A DNA stretch of 46,748 bases. It comes from Chara braunii (Eukaryota; Streptophyta; Charophyceae; Charales; Characeae). Of the stretch, positions 1-9,579 are shown one piece after another. How positions within the stretch are numbered: the first letter of the stretch is position 1; the number at the start of each line of letters is the position of its first letter. The stretch lies in NCBI GenBank assembly GCA_003427395.1, contig BFEA01000452.1, positions 1,034,349 to 1,081,096 on the forward strand. Direction: 5' to 3'. The position numbers and the translations under genes were made by a program. Below the pieces are notes generated by a model, which ran no database searches, had not been told where the DNA came from, and was given only the letters and a program-made list of their open reading frames with translations.

Positions 1-513
1 AGACTGTGACCGGCCTTGGGACTGGCAAATGTTGTGCGGAAATTCGGGGGTTCAAGTCAGTGACTCTATGGGGAACCTTTTCGATCTCAGTAGAAAGGCG
101 GTCCTCCAGGCACTGGTGCCGTTACACCTTGGCCATAAAGGGTTCACACATTAGGAATGGGGAAGTAACTAACATGATCTGGAGCAAGAAAACAACATCA
201 ACGCCTCTTTAAAATAACTAATCTTTTTAACATCATTGCAAAGTTTTCAAGGCTAGGCCTGGGGGGAATGGGGGGGAAAGGATAGTATAAGTGGAGTGGG
301 GTGGATGACAGCACGACGATTAAAGGTTCTTGCCCGAAGGACTGTCGGTTGTGCTTTTGGAAATGAACGGATGTTGACGTCACCATCCCCACTTCCCCCC
401 CTTGAGAATTCTCTGGACCCTTTCCCATTACGCCACCATACCCTGGTTGAATTGGAATGGTTTGGTCACTAGGCCACTGTATTGTTTTTATTCCTACCAA
501 TTGCCCAATGACC
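1..513. other. Unassigned left edge
   Basis: I recognise no gene here. A GGTTCAAGTC stretch near 50 resembles a tRNA B box but has no pairing T stem. The open frames are short and lack family signatures. Confidence 0.5.
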
Positions 514-626
514 TCGAATCATGAAGCTAGTCTCTTATTGTGGTGTTAGATCCTAAGTTCTTATGTTTTTTTCTTATGCTTTTGAACTCGCAACGAATTT
601 CCTTGAGTGGTGCCCCTCTTATGAGT
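514..626 (+). pseudogene. ccmF: Degraded ccmF fragment of mitochondrial origin
   Basis: This stretch aligns by eye, without obvious large gaps, to part of the better preserved ccmF piece at about 43787-43900 in this window. Shared landmarks are TCGAATCATGAAG, the CTTATTGTGGTGTT region and GAACTCGCAACGAA. Its conceptual reading begins SNHEASLLLWC and then hits a stop. The corresponding residues at 43.8 kb read [12 protein letters not shown], which is CcmF (cytochrome c maturation, haem lyase complex, mitochondrial inner membrane). The copy here has in-frame stops (TAG after WC, TGA in the FELATRN region), so it cannot be functional. It is more diverged than the 43.8-kb copy, suggesting an older or separate transfer. 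Homology does not clearly extend upstream of 514 or downstream of about 626. Confidence 0.8.
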
Positions 627-639
627 GTTCTTTACAAGT

Positions 640-2709
640 TTATAGCTTAGCAGCTGGTTTGTCCCTCCGCTCCTTCGTCGGTGAAGTTGGCGCAGGCAAG
701 CCCAACACCGTGAGAGCCGGAGTGCCGACCCTATATTTTTTCGAGGATGTGACATGTTGTCCTCCCCCGATCTCGCCTTCCCCTCCGTTGGCGATTGTGA
801 CCACCAGTATCGGAGAGTTTGGCGACGAGAAAGCGAAGGGAGCTGCCACGAAGGGTTTGATGTTGCGAGGGTTGTCGACGTCAGGCATTGTGGACGAATG
901 CGCGGATACGTGCTGGTCGCCGAGGATGTCATCGATAACTTCTTTGATGTTTATACGACGACTCGGTTTAGATGGGCTCACAACAACGGAAGCCTCATGG
1001 AACCGGTGTTGGCGATCAATCGAAGACGTCAGTGGTTGATTCTTATAGTCTTCATGTTCTGCCGAGAGGCTGCTGACCACCTGTGTCTCCATCTCCATTG
1101 CCGTTGCATCGTCGTCGACATCATCCTCACGATGCTCTCCGTACACTTGCCCAAACTCATCAGACGACTCTCCAGATCCGGCATCATCCTCAATATCCAC
1201 TTCGTCGTCTCCAAAATCCACTTCCCCTATGACACCATCTTTTCCTTCAAACAACTTACTCAACTTTGTTTCTCCCCCTTCCTCTTCTTCCTCCCCTTCT
1301 TCCTCTTCCTCCGCTTCCTCCATTTCCCCCCGTCGTTCTCTTCTGTGCAATTCAGCCCCTTCTTCTGAACCGGTGTTGAATCTTGACAACCCCCGTTATG
1401 TCTCCACGCACGCTGCCCCTCCCGTCGGCACGACAATCCTTAGTCGACCCCCCCTCCCCCCCCCCATAAAGAACTTCGGATCTCGGCGTACTTCGTTGTC
1501 TCCATGTTCTCGGGCCCTCCACTTGCACCCTCTCGCTCCAATCCCAGCGGCTGCCGCTCCCCCTCAGGTGATGCATTCCAGTTCCTTGCAGCACGACTGC
1601 CAAATGTGGCATCGTGGCTTGTCACTTCCACCCCCAACCCGCTATCCACGACCGACTCATGTGGCGGCACCTCAACCGATGTAGTTCAGATCCCGACAGT
1701 CTTAAACATTCCGCCCGATCGGCTACCGAGAGCAACCAAGGCTATCATCATCTCCCTCGATGAGCCGGCAGATGAAGTCGGGAGGTTGGCGGACTGCGTC
1801 GCATGCTCCGGACCGGGGCCACTAGACGGATGTCGATCGATGCCCCCCCCCGCCACCCCACAGCTGCCTTTCGTTGTCGTGGTGTCGCTGCTAGACCTGC
1901 CCTCCCCACTAGGAGAGACTGCTTTGCCACCCCCCGCATTGTCGCCCCCGTCCCCTCCACTGCCTGATGGCCCCCCTCCCCGGAACTTCCGTGTGGTCCA
2001 CTGGGAGGGGGCACTTTCCAGTCCACCATGCCCTTCGAGGGGCGTGTGTCGATCTCGTAGTAGTCCTCTGTTAGTTCCAACCAGCACTTGTCTTGAAGTT
2101 CGTTCAACAATCGCTCAACAGTGGAAATGACAGACACGTCGTCGGGTGCAAACGAGTTTTTTTCGAGCCTCACTTTTTGGAGGACCGAAATCCGCGCGAG
2201 GTGCAGGAAGTTGGACTTCGACTCGCGAGGGATGGACACCCATCCTAGGCCTCAGTAAGCATCGACCATGATCCACTCACCCTTTTGGATCGCTTACCGA
2301 ATGAGTCATGGGTGCCAAATCATGTGATGCCCCTTGTCCATTTCATGCGAATGACTTTGCGACTCAACAAGGAAGTGAATATTGTCATTCTTCCAAGACG
2401 GATGATCAGGGGGAACATCAGATTCGGGACTCAATGCACTTGGGCCGACAGCCAGAGCCTTAAGTCTCTCCAACAACTTCATCGGGTTCGTGCCCGACAC
2501 CGGTTTGACCATCAGTGACACGAGGGTGTCGGGCTTGTTGACGGACCGACCGACGAGGACCTTGGGGCGTGTTGCGCCGGATTAGGGTCATACTGCAGGT
2601 TGAGGCTCTCTGTGTTGCTCTCCTCCTCCTTCAAGCTGTTGTTGAACTCGATACTAGTGGTCACCTCGTCGTCCGTGGAGATCAAGGCTGTGTAACTGCC
2701 GACCTTCAA
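640..2709 (-). pseudogene. Low-complexity acidic and Ser/Pro-rich coding relic, possible tail of the minus-strand protein
   Basis: On the minus strand this stretch has several overlapping open frames: 2709-2512, 2521-2306, 2239-1748, 2087-1686 and 1389-640. The last gives a 249-residue product with a long Glu/Asp-rich run followed by a Ser/Asp-rich middle (EDDAGSGESSDEFG). The 2239-1748 frame contains LNELQDKCWLELTEDYYEID, which looks like genuine protein sequence. Frames change repeatedly. It lies directly downstream, in minus-strand sense, of the relic at 2915-4555, so it may be its acidic linker and C-terminal part. I recognise no domain. The plus-strand frames across the same stretch are mirror images of this biased composition. 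Confidence 0.35.
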
Positions 2710-2914
2710 TTCCTCTCGGACTCCACAAAGTTCAGGGACTCCAACCTTTCGAGGAAGATCTTCACGTTCCTTCGAGAGGCGCCGTGGTAGTTGTCGAGCA
2801 ATCCGAACATGTGGTCCTTGCGATGCACGTACTGGACGTAAGTGTCCTTTGTCGTTCGCGTTTCAAGAAACAAGAAGTCGTATATTTTGTCCTCTTCCTC
2901 TCACTCAACTTGAA

Positions 2915-4555
2915 CTACATGTTTGTGTTGCTGCTCCACACGCAATTCCGTTTCGCCTTCTTCACCATGAACTCGCAATTGTGGGCCCCCAAGTTGACCT
3001 CGCTTTTGACGAATTGCATCGTGAATTGCAACAGGTCAGAGTTCCCTTCCATCGCGACAACATGCCGATCTGCTAAAAGTTCCCACACGCTTCGCTCATG
3101 CGGCTTCCCAAGGAAGACGACACCCTCTCCCTTTTTGCTGATGAAATCAAGAAAACCACCGAATTGGGTCAGATTGCGTTTCATGTCCTTGTAGATCTTG
3201 CCCCGTCGTTCAGGCGGTCAGCGACCAATTGCAGGGCGTGAAGGGATCTGCGACACATCCGTCTGGATAACCCTATGAGGCAACTGCACCGCCTTAGCGA
3301 CACCCATCGACAACCTTCCCTCGTGAACGACGGACGTGTTCTGCGTAAATCGTCACCCTTGAGGAGGATGTACACGAGGTCGTCTTCCGTGTAGAAATTG
3401 TTCCCGACGGGGAAGGTTTTCTTTGGCTGAGCTCTCCTCACCCACTTCCCTTCCATCAGCTTCATGAAAGAAAAATGGTGCATGCTAGCCAGAAACGAGA
3501 GGTTGTGCTACCGTGGAACGAAAACAACGAGCGTTTAATGCGACGAACACCACGTTTAAAGATGGAAATTCTAAGTCTCGAACACTTGTGGTTTCCACAT
3601 CTTTGGGTCAACCAGTTCGGACAAATCGAGGATGTACGCGTGACACTTTGTGGCAGTCACGGCCTCCTTCAGCTTAACACTCCTAATCTCGGACTCGAAA
3701 GGATCGTTGTCGAACGGTGCGATGGATGTCACATCCCTCGTGTCTCTCCGTAGTATGTGCAGAATGACTTCGGCAAGTACGATCTCTAAACTCGTCATTC
3801 TATTGCCAGTCAACACGGAGAAAAGCTTGTTTTTCCAGTCGAGGGATAACTTTTTGTGGCCGGCCAACGACGGACAGATCAGCATCCAATCCAAGAACCC
3901 TATTTCTCCAGCTCGACGCAACCCATGTACGACGAACAATCCTTGAATAGTGAGAAGGCAGAAACGTGTTTCCTGCTACGGTCCCACAAATCGGCATCCA
4001 ATCCAGGACTTTCGAACTCTTTGAAGATTGCAGACTTGTTTTTCAGGAAATGGTACTTTACGATCCAATCTGAAAATGACCTCTTCTCGTGCTTGAATTG
4101 ATAATAATTCGAAAACCGTTCCAGCACGCGGTCGCACTTCACCAACTGCACAATTTCCTGCACACTGCGTTTCCCCAGCTTCGCCAACGATGCGCAGCCG
4201 GTTTACCCCAACCACCTCGCAAGCGAGCACCTTCTTAAGGACGCGACACTTCTCGTTGTCGGTGAGGAATTTCATTGCTTTCCAACAATGTGTGTCCGAC
4301 TTAGGCACTTGTACAAACCAATCGCCCTGCTCTTTCTCCTTTTTGCCTTTCTTCGTCGGGAGTTTCACAGGAACGTTGTAAACGACCACCTTTCTGCCAA
4401 CTTGTCGTTATCGATGTAGGGGACCCCTGGCGTGACTTCTCTGACCTTCTTCTTCCTCATGATCCATTGTGCTCCATCGTAGCCCAACAATCTACCTATC
4501 TCCCATTTCTTGAAAAATTTAATTCCTAGTTTCCAGACATTCTCTCCGGCCAGAG
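2915..4555 (-). pseudogene. C-terminal half of a large ParB-like/possible methyltransferase relic
   Basis: Read right to left, the pieces join with frameshifts. About 4555-4390 encodes LAGENVWKLGIKFFKKWE. 4389-4190 encodes MVVYNVPVKLPTKKGKKEKE and WFVQVPKSDTHCWKAM. 4187-3900 has KLGKRSVQEIVQLVKCDRVL and FKEFESPGLDADLW. 3939-3571 has DWKNKLFSVLTGNR and KCHAYILDLSELVDPKMW. 3483-3181 has KKTFPVGNNFYTEDDLVY. 3184-2915 has GEGVVFLGKPHERSVWELL followed by RHVVAMEGNSDLLQF. The last block could be a degenerate SAM-binding motif I (vvFLG...RhvvamEgn), and ILDLSELVDPKMW could sit where a DPPY-type motif IV is expected. That is the order found in beta-class N4/N6 DNA methyltransferases. This fold assignment is inference from pattern only. 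The sequence resembles proteins I associate with Chara gene models, recalled from memory and not verified. Multiple frameshifts make it a pseudogene. Confidence 0.6.
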
Positions 4556-4559
4556 AAGG

Positions 4560-4893
4560 TTAACAACAGTCGTATTTTTCATCACCACTTCAGGACACCC
4601 TTCACCACTTCAGGATGCAGCCTGCCTAAATAGGTGAATTTCAGGGTCTTCAAACCTTTCACCATTTCAGGACCATTCGGGTCTGAAAATCCTGAATGGT
4701 CCTGAAGTGGTGAAAGCTCCGAAGACCCTAAAAACCACCTGTTTAGGCAAACTGGATCCTCAAGTGGTGAAGGGTGGTTTTCATGGACTTCGGACCTTTC
4801 ACCACTTCAGGACCATTCATGATTTTCAGACTGCCCAAAACCCTCACTTGACCACTTCAGGACACCCACTTCATATTTTCATTCCTGAATTTT
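4560..4893. mobile_element. Foldback/MITE-like element inserted in the coding relic
   Basis: Two ungapped arms, 4596-4678 and 4694-4776, are inverted repeats of 83 nt each. I count about 12 mismatches (roughly 86% identity) around a 15-nt loop. The motif CACCACTTCAGGA or its inverse recurs at about 4583, 4603, 4660, 4700, 4759, 4800 and 4849. The protein reading of the host relic stops making sense at about 4897 and resumes at about 4555 (LAGENVW), so the ~335 bp behaves as an insertion. I did not find a convincing target-site duplication. Confidence 0.75.
4596..4776. repeat. Long inverted repeat (83-nt arms) inside the foldback element
   Basis: Left arm 4596-4678, loop 4679-4693, right arm 4694-4776. 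The innermost 23 nt of each arm match except for one position. Transcribed from either side it would form a long imperfect hairpin. Confidence 0.85.
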
Positions 4894-4896
4894 CAG

Positions 4897-6184
4897 CTAC
4901 CCGATAACCGCCCGCGGTTTCTTGATGGCGTCCTCCTCCTTTTGATGCTCGAGAGTCCACAACTTGTTGTACGGTGTTTTGTGGAGCGCCACCTTAAAGA
5001 ACTCACACAATTTTGTGACTTGTTCCTGTTTCCTTCTAGGGTTCCCCACAACAACTTTCGGGAAAGTGTTTTGCTTCCACTGCCACCAAATGTCTTTTAT
5101 TGATAGTTTCAACAGTTTCGGAGGCGCCTTGAGGTCCGTCTTGTTGTCTTGGGAACTAACAAGGAAATACCCTACGAAGTCGTCGTTCGAAAAGTAAACC
5201 ATACGTTCTGTCCACCGCTCGAAATTGTACTTCTTCGTCACTTCACTGCCCAGCAGTGACCTCGCTGCAGCCGCGTTGTGCTGCCCATAAACCACGTAGT
5301 AGTTGTATTGGCCCGCCAACTCGTCCTTCTAGTCCTTCGACTTCAAACGTTCGGCCTTGTCCACAAGAGTTGGTTTTCTCAGCCCCAGTGGTGCCACCTT
5401 CAGGGTTGGCAACTCGTGCAGTTGTTTTTGTTATCGAACACCAACCACATCTCTTCTTTGATCCCTTCTACAAGGACACGATCCAGGGACCGCTGGTTGG
5501 ATTGTTCTTCCCACTCGCCGAGGTCGACGACCTGCGCTGGGCTAGTCTCGAACTCCCGCTTTGTCCTAAAGTCGTATTTGTACCTAGGAAGTACCCGGAG
5601 TGGACGTCGATGGGAGGCCATGGTGAGGAAGATCCCGAAGCAAGCTGCTTCTGTTTCGAAGCCGAACATTTGGTACCCAAGTGGTCCTTCTCCCCCTCGG
5701 TTCCCTTCCGCTTCTCCCCACATTCTTGGAGGCCTTGGTCTTCAATTTCTTGAAGAACCGACCATCTCGATTTCCACCTTCGTACTCTGGCCCTCGCTAG
5801 TCTTCAAGCCGACCTCCGAATAGACTGCCACCTTTCCTATAGCCACTGCAAGCTCCTTTGGATTCGGAGTGGCATGCCGGACTCCAGGTATAGACAACAT
5901 GGACCGGTCTCTTTGCCTCAGAGGCGAAGTCGTGGTCTGCGGCGGCATGTCATCGTCGCTGTCGTCAAATCGCCCATGGCTCTCGCCCCCTGCAACTGAG
6001 TAGCCGAACCAGAACCCAAATCCCCTCCCTCTAGTGGATCCCCGTTGAATTCGCACCAGCTGCACAACTGCAAGGGTAATGACAATTGTTGGTCGGGGTC
6101 GTCGTCGCAGGGGACGTCGAGGTCAACTTCCTTTTGCTCCAACAAAACAAAAAAATTATTAAGCCAAAAGAAAATCTCCCTCAT
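4897..6184 (-). pseudogene. N-terminal half of the large relic, with ParB-like GQHN segment
   Basis: The best preserved block is 5319-4897: AGQYNYYVVYGQHNAAAAR, then VTKKYNFERW, MVYFSNDDFVGYFLVSSQDN and LKLSIKDIWWQWKQ. Upstream, 5723-5400 reads RSLDRVLVEGIKEEMWLVFD, and a shifted frame gives LKVAPLGLRKPTLVDKAERL before a stop (TAG, 5329-5331) that interrupts an otherwise good reading KD-stop-KDELAG. Further upstream, 6065-5742 and 6184-5918 give an acidic N-terminal part. The layout of a conserved R..L..GI segment, then KPTLVDK, then YYVVYGQHNAAAARSLLG recalls ParB/sulfiredoxin-like proteins, where a GHHR-type box follows a short beta strand. That is inference only. At least three frame changes and an internal TAG make it non-coding today. 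Together with 2915-4555 it was probably one long gene, later split by the foldback element. Confidence 0.6.
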
Positions 6185-6354
6185 GAACGAGTTTGTTGTA
6201 GAACGGGGTGTTCAGAGCACCCGCTCCAAACCCCTTGAACAAATCCATTTCCAACAACGCCCCTTTGGAATTGGCAATGACGTTGCCCTTAGCACCATAA
6301 ACAGTTTTCATATAGAATTGTCGTTGTCCCCTTTTCGCGTCCTCTCACCGCAAG

Positions 6355-6690
6355 ACGGCCCCAAGCACACTACGCCGCTTGTTGTCGTCGACAAAGATTA
6401 TATGACCACAGGGCTACGCAGCGGGGTTGGAAGCATCCCCACAACACCAGTCGACGAACCATTTCGACCTCGTGTGGTTCAACCACAATTTCAAGCCCTT
6501 ACATGACCGTCTGGTGGAGTCTTTTCCCCAAGCATGCTACGACGCTTGTTGTCGTCGATGAACATGATAGGGTTACACAACTACGCAGCGGGGTTGGAAA
6601 CATCCCGACAGCACCAATCGAAGAACCATTTCAACCTCGTGTGGCTCGGACACGATTTTGAGGCCGTAGACGACCGTTTGGTGGAGTGAC
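6355..6690. repeat. Tandem duplication, unit about 169 bp
   Basis: CTACGCAGCGGGGTTGGAA occurs at about 6413 and 6582. GCTTGTTGTCGTCGA occurs near 6378 and 6547. The segment between (ACCATTT CRACCTCGTGTGG) is also duplicated. Two diverged copies lie head to tail. I see no gene in 6185-6930. Confidence 0.75.
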
Positions 6691-7033
6691 TGAGGTCTTT
6701 TTCCGATTCCTTCTCGGAGGTCCCGACAAGCTCCCCCTCCCTCCTCGACGAAGACATGTGTCTGCGAACGACAACGCAAATGAAGCAACCCACCACGCAG
6801 TTAGGATTAGGCAAATCTCAGAAGCAATAGTCCGCTCACCGCCAAACCAAAACGTAAGCTCTGTCGAAGCGTTACAAACGCGAACGGTGAACCCTGGATT
6901 GCACACGTCGGCCTCATTGCATCGTTGCAAGAGCACAAAGTTCGGATTACGGCGAACATCGCACACGAAGGGCCTCCAACACCCCACTTCGAACAACCAG
7001 AATAATCTTTGCGTAGAGAACACCCTTCATCTG

Positions 7034-7720
7034 ACTATTCCTTGCGGGGGTGTCGATGCGACTATCCTTGACATGGGCATTGATCGCAACGTGAGGACAT
7101 ACCTCAAGTTTGTTGGGATCCGAACTTCAAACCTTGCGGGAAGGGTTGTGCGGTACCTCAGAGCTATCAACACGAAAATTATCTTTGTCAAACACAGCAC
7201 AAAGTTTTCTCCCGTTTTCTGCAAATAACGAAGTCGTGTCGACAGCGACACGCCGACAACGAACCACACAACCCTTGCCGCATTGTTTGAAATTCGGGTC
7301 CCGGAGAACTTCGACCGAAGTCGTGCGTCCTTAAAATTCTCTCCCGTCATGGTGGAATTTTTGTTTCTGGTTGAAGCACCAAAGCTTTAAAGTTTTAGGT
7401 CGTTCAAAGTTTTTGTGGTCACAATGACAAGGCAACCATTGAGGTCCGATGACAGTTTCGGCCTTTTTTTTAAGCCCGGATGTCTACGCACTTCACTAGG
7501 CCCCCCCATTTGCGCAGGGAATATTCGTCATCCAACTATTCCTTGCGGGGGCCTCGTTGCAGCTATCCTTGACATGGGTATTGATAGCATCATTGCAGCG
7601 CAAGGGCATATCCAAAGTTCATCGGGATCTGAACTTCGGAAATTGCGGGAAGGGTTGTGCAGTGGAAAGAGCTATGAACACGAAAAGTATCTTTGCAGAA
7701 GTTAGTAGGGGACCCCCAGT
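7034..7720. repeat. Direct duplication about 500 bp apart
   Basis: ACTATTCCTTGCGGGGG at 7034 and 7535, and CTTGACATGGGYATTGAT at 7067 and 7568, mark two diverged copies. Each carries an R-type 22-bp motif (7106, 7615) followed by TTGCGGGAAGGGTTGTGC. The copies are collinear for about 180 bp. Confidence 0.7.
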
Positions 7721-8396
7721 TCCCACGTTCGTCGAAAGGGAGTTGGAGTTCTCTCTTGTTCTCTGTGAAGGTCGATGTCGTGTGGATAGCAACAATGAAC
7801 CACATGGCACTTTCCGCATTGTTTGAAGTTCGTATCCCGACGAACTTCAACCGAAGCCGTGTAGCCTTGGAGTTCGCCAATATTTGTATTTCGGATGCCA
7901 ACGAAGTTCTCCATTCCCCCCCTTCGGACGGTACGTGAAGTTCAAATGTCGGTGAACTTCCAGTGTTCCACAATCCGGGGCGACACTCGGAATACCCCAG
8001 TCACAGTGCAGGAGGGGTGGAAATACGAAGTTCTCCTGCATCTGAGCTTCAATATTGGCGACAAAGAGTGACTTTTGGAGGTCATCGATCCGGAATGTCG
8101 CCAAGTCTGCCAGCATCCGAACTTTATTTGTTGTCCTTCTTCATGAATGTATTGAGTTCAGCGGCTGATTCGACAAATATTTGCAGTCTAAACTCCGACA
8201 CACTTCTGCACTATCCGTGTTCGGACACTGAGTGAAGTTTGGATGCCGGCGAACTTGTAGGGATTTCCGTTTACAGATGGAACTTCTTTTGTTGTCTTTG
8301 CTGCATTTGGAAGAGCACATTCACAACAGAGGATGTGTGCAAACACGAAGTTCCCTGGCATCCCAAGTTTACACAATTGCGGGGAAGGAAATGTCT

Positions 8397-8567
8397 TGAT
8401 GTTGATGAACCTAAAATTTAGCGAAATCCGTCGACATCCGAACTTCTTCTGCTCTCCTTGCGGCGCTACGCGGACCGCTGTTATTGGGGTCTTCAAAGTG
8501 CCGCAAGGAGAGCAGAAGAAGTTCGGATGTCGTCGGACTTCCCTAAATTTCGGGTTCCTTAACATCA
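8397..8567. repeat. Inverted repeat, about 67-nt arms, built around the 22-bp motif
   Basis: The left arm (about 8398-8466) and right arm (about 8500-8567) are near-perfect inverse copies separated by about 33 nt. They include CATCCGAACTTCTTCTGC and GCAGAAGAAGTTCGGATG. Each arm contains one copy of the 22-bp motif (8424R, 8519F). Confidence 0.8.
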
Positions 8568-9579
8568 GTAAATTGTCTGGAATATTCTAAGTTCGCCGCC
8601 ATCCGAACTTCTTTTTTTGTCCTTCTTCACGACATGTGAAGTTCGAGAGCAGATTTGGCCATCACGTGAATTTTCGATGCCGAAAAACTCGTTCGGTCCT
8701 CCCCCCGTTTGGACAATGCATGAAGTTCGGATGCCGACAACCTTGTGGTGTTCTCCAATTCCACGGGCCACCAGGAAGACCCCAGTCACAACGAAGGACA
8801 GGTGAGAACACGAAGTTCACTGGCATCCCAACTTCAAATATTGGCGAGAAAGGAAAACTGCCGAAGTATGTTTGCCCGAAATATCGCCAAGTCCACTGAC
8901 ATCCAAACTTCTTCTGGCACTTCTACTATCCTGTTCCGCGATAGGTGATGCTGGGCAACAGATTTGGCCAAAGTTTGAAGGTCGGATTCCTACCAGCTTA
9001 TTCGGTTCCCCGGTTTGGACAATACGAGAAGTTCGAATGTCGGCGCACTTGTGTTGTTGTTCAAATCCACAGGGCACCAAGAAGACCACGGTCACATCGG
9101 AGGATAGGTGAAAACGAGAAGTTTGCTGACATCCGAGTTTTGAATATTTCCGGGAAAGGACAAATTTACAAGTATTTCTGCTCGGATTCGTCAAGTGAGT
9201 GAGCGAGAGTGTGGGAGAGAGAGACAGATCTCGACGAACTATGACAACGTCGGGTTCGTTGATAAACAAGATTCGATGTGGCCCGATGACCAATATTGGC
9301 CATCAGATTGTCACGACTCGACTTCCGTAGAGATGATCCTAGGAGAGAGAGAGAGGGAGAGATCCCGACGATCTGTGGTAGCACAAAGAAGTGTTAGCCA
9401 TCCGTGTGTGACGAAATAACTTCCACATAGATGATCCTGTGAGAAATTACCTGTCACCTGCGATCATTCCTCTCTTCGCTGCGTGGAGCGAACAAACCAA
9501 CAAACATAGACGACCTTTGTGATTCGTTTGCGCTGGAAAGACCATTCATTGAGTTTTGGCGAGAGCAATTTGACAGTCT

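Larger units (their letters stand above)
6938..9140. repeat. Cluster of about 20 copies of a 22-bp imperfect palindrome
   Basis: The forward form is AAGTTCGGAT, three variable bases, then GGCGAACTT. The 6-bp ends AAGTTC/GAACTT are inverted repeats. Copy starts (F forward, R reverse): 6938F, 7106R, 7290F, 7472F, 7615R, 7826F, 7938F, 8028R, 8103R, 8235F, 8348R, 8424R, 8519F, 8589R, 8723F, 8813R, 8889R, 8978F, 9029F, 9119R. Each is 22 nt long with 0-6 differences from consensus. Spacing is irregular, but values of 70-95 and 110-135 bp are common in the right half. Flanks are mostly unrelated, so the conserved unit is the 22-mer itself. No coding function is apparent. The frames in this interval are short and full of translated copies of the motif. 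Confidence 0.85.

Noticed and set aside
40-80. tRNA gene suggested by GGTTCAAGTC
   Set aside because: No complementary T stem, no A box at the right distance, no acceptor pairing.
754-1684. Plus-strand frames of 150-204 residues (Ser/Pro- and Phe/Leu-rich)
   Set aside because: They mirror the minus-strand Glu/Asp-rich frame over the same polypyrimidine stretch. No start context or domain.
6938-9140. CRISPR-like array (regular short palindromic repeats)
   Set aside because: Repeats occur in both orientations, spacing varies from 51 to 325 bp, spacers are themselves partly repetitive, there are no cas genes, and the genome is eukaryotic.
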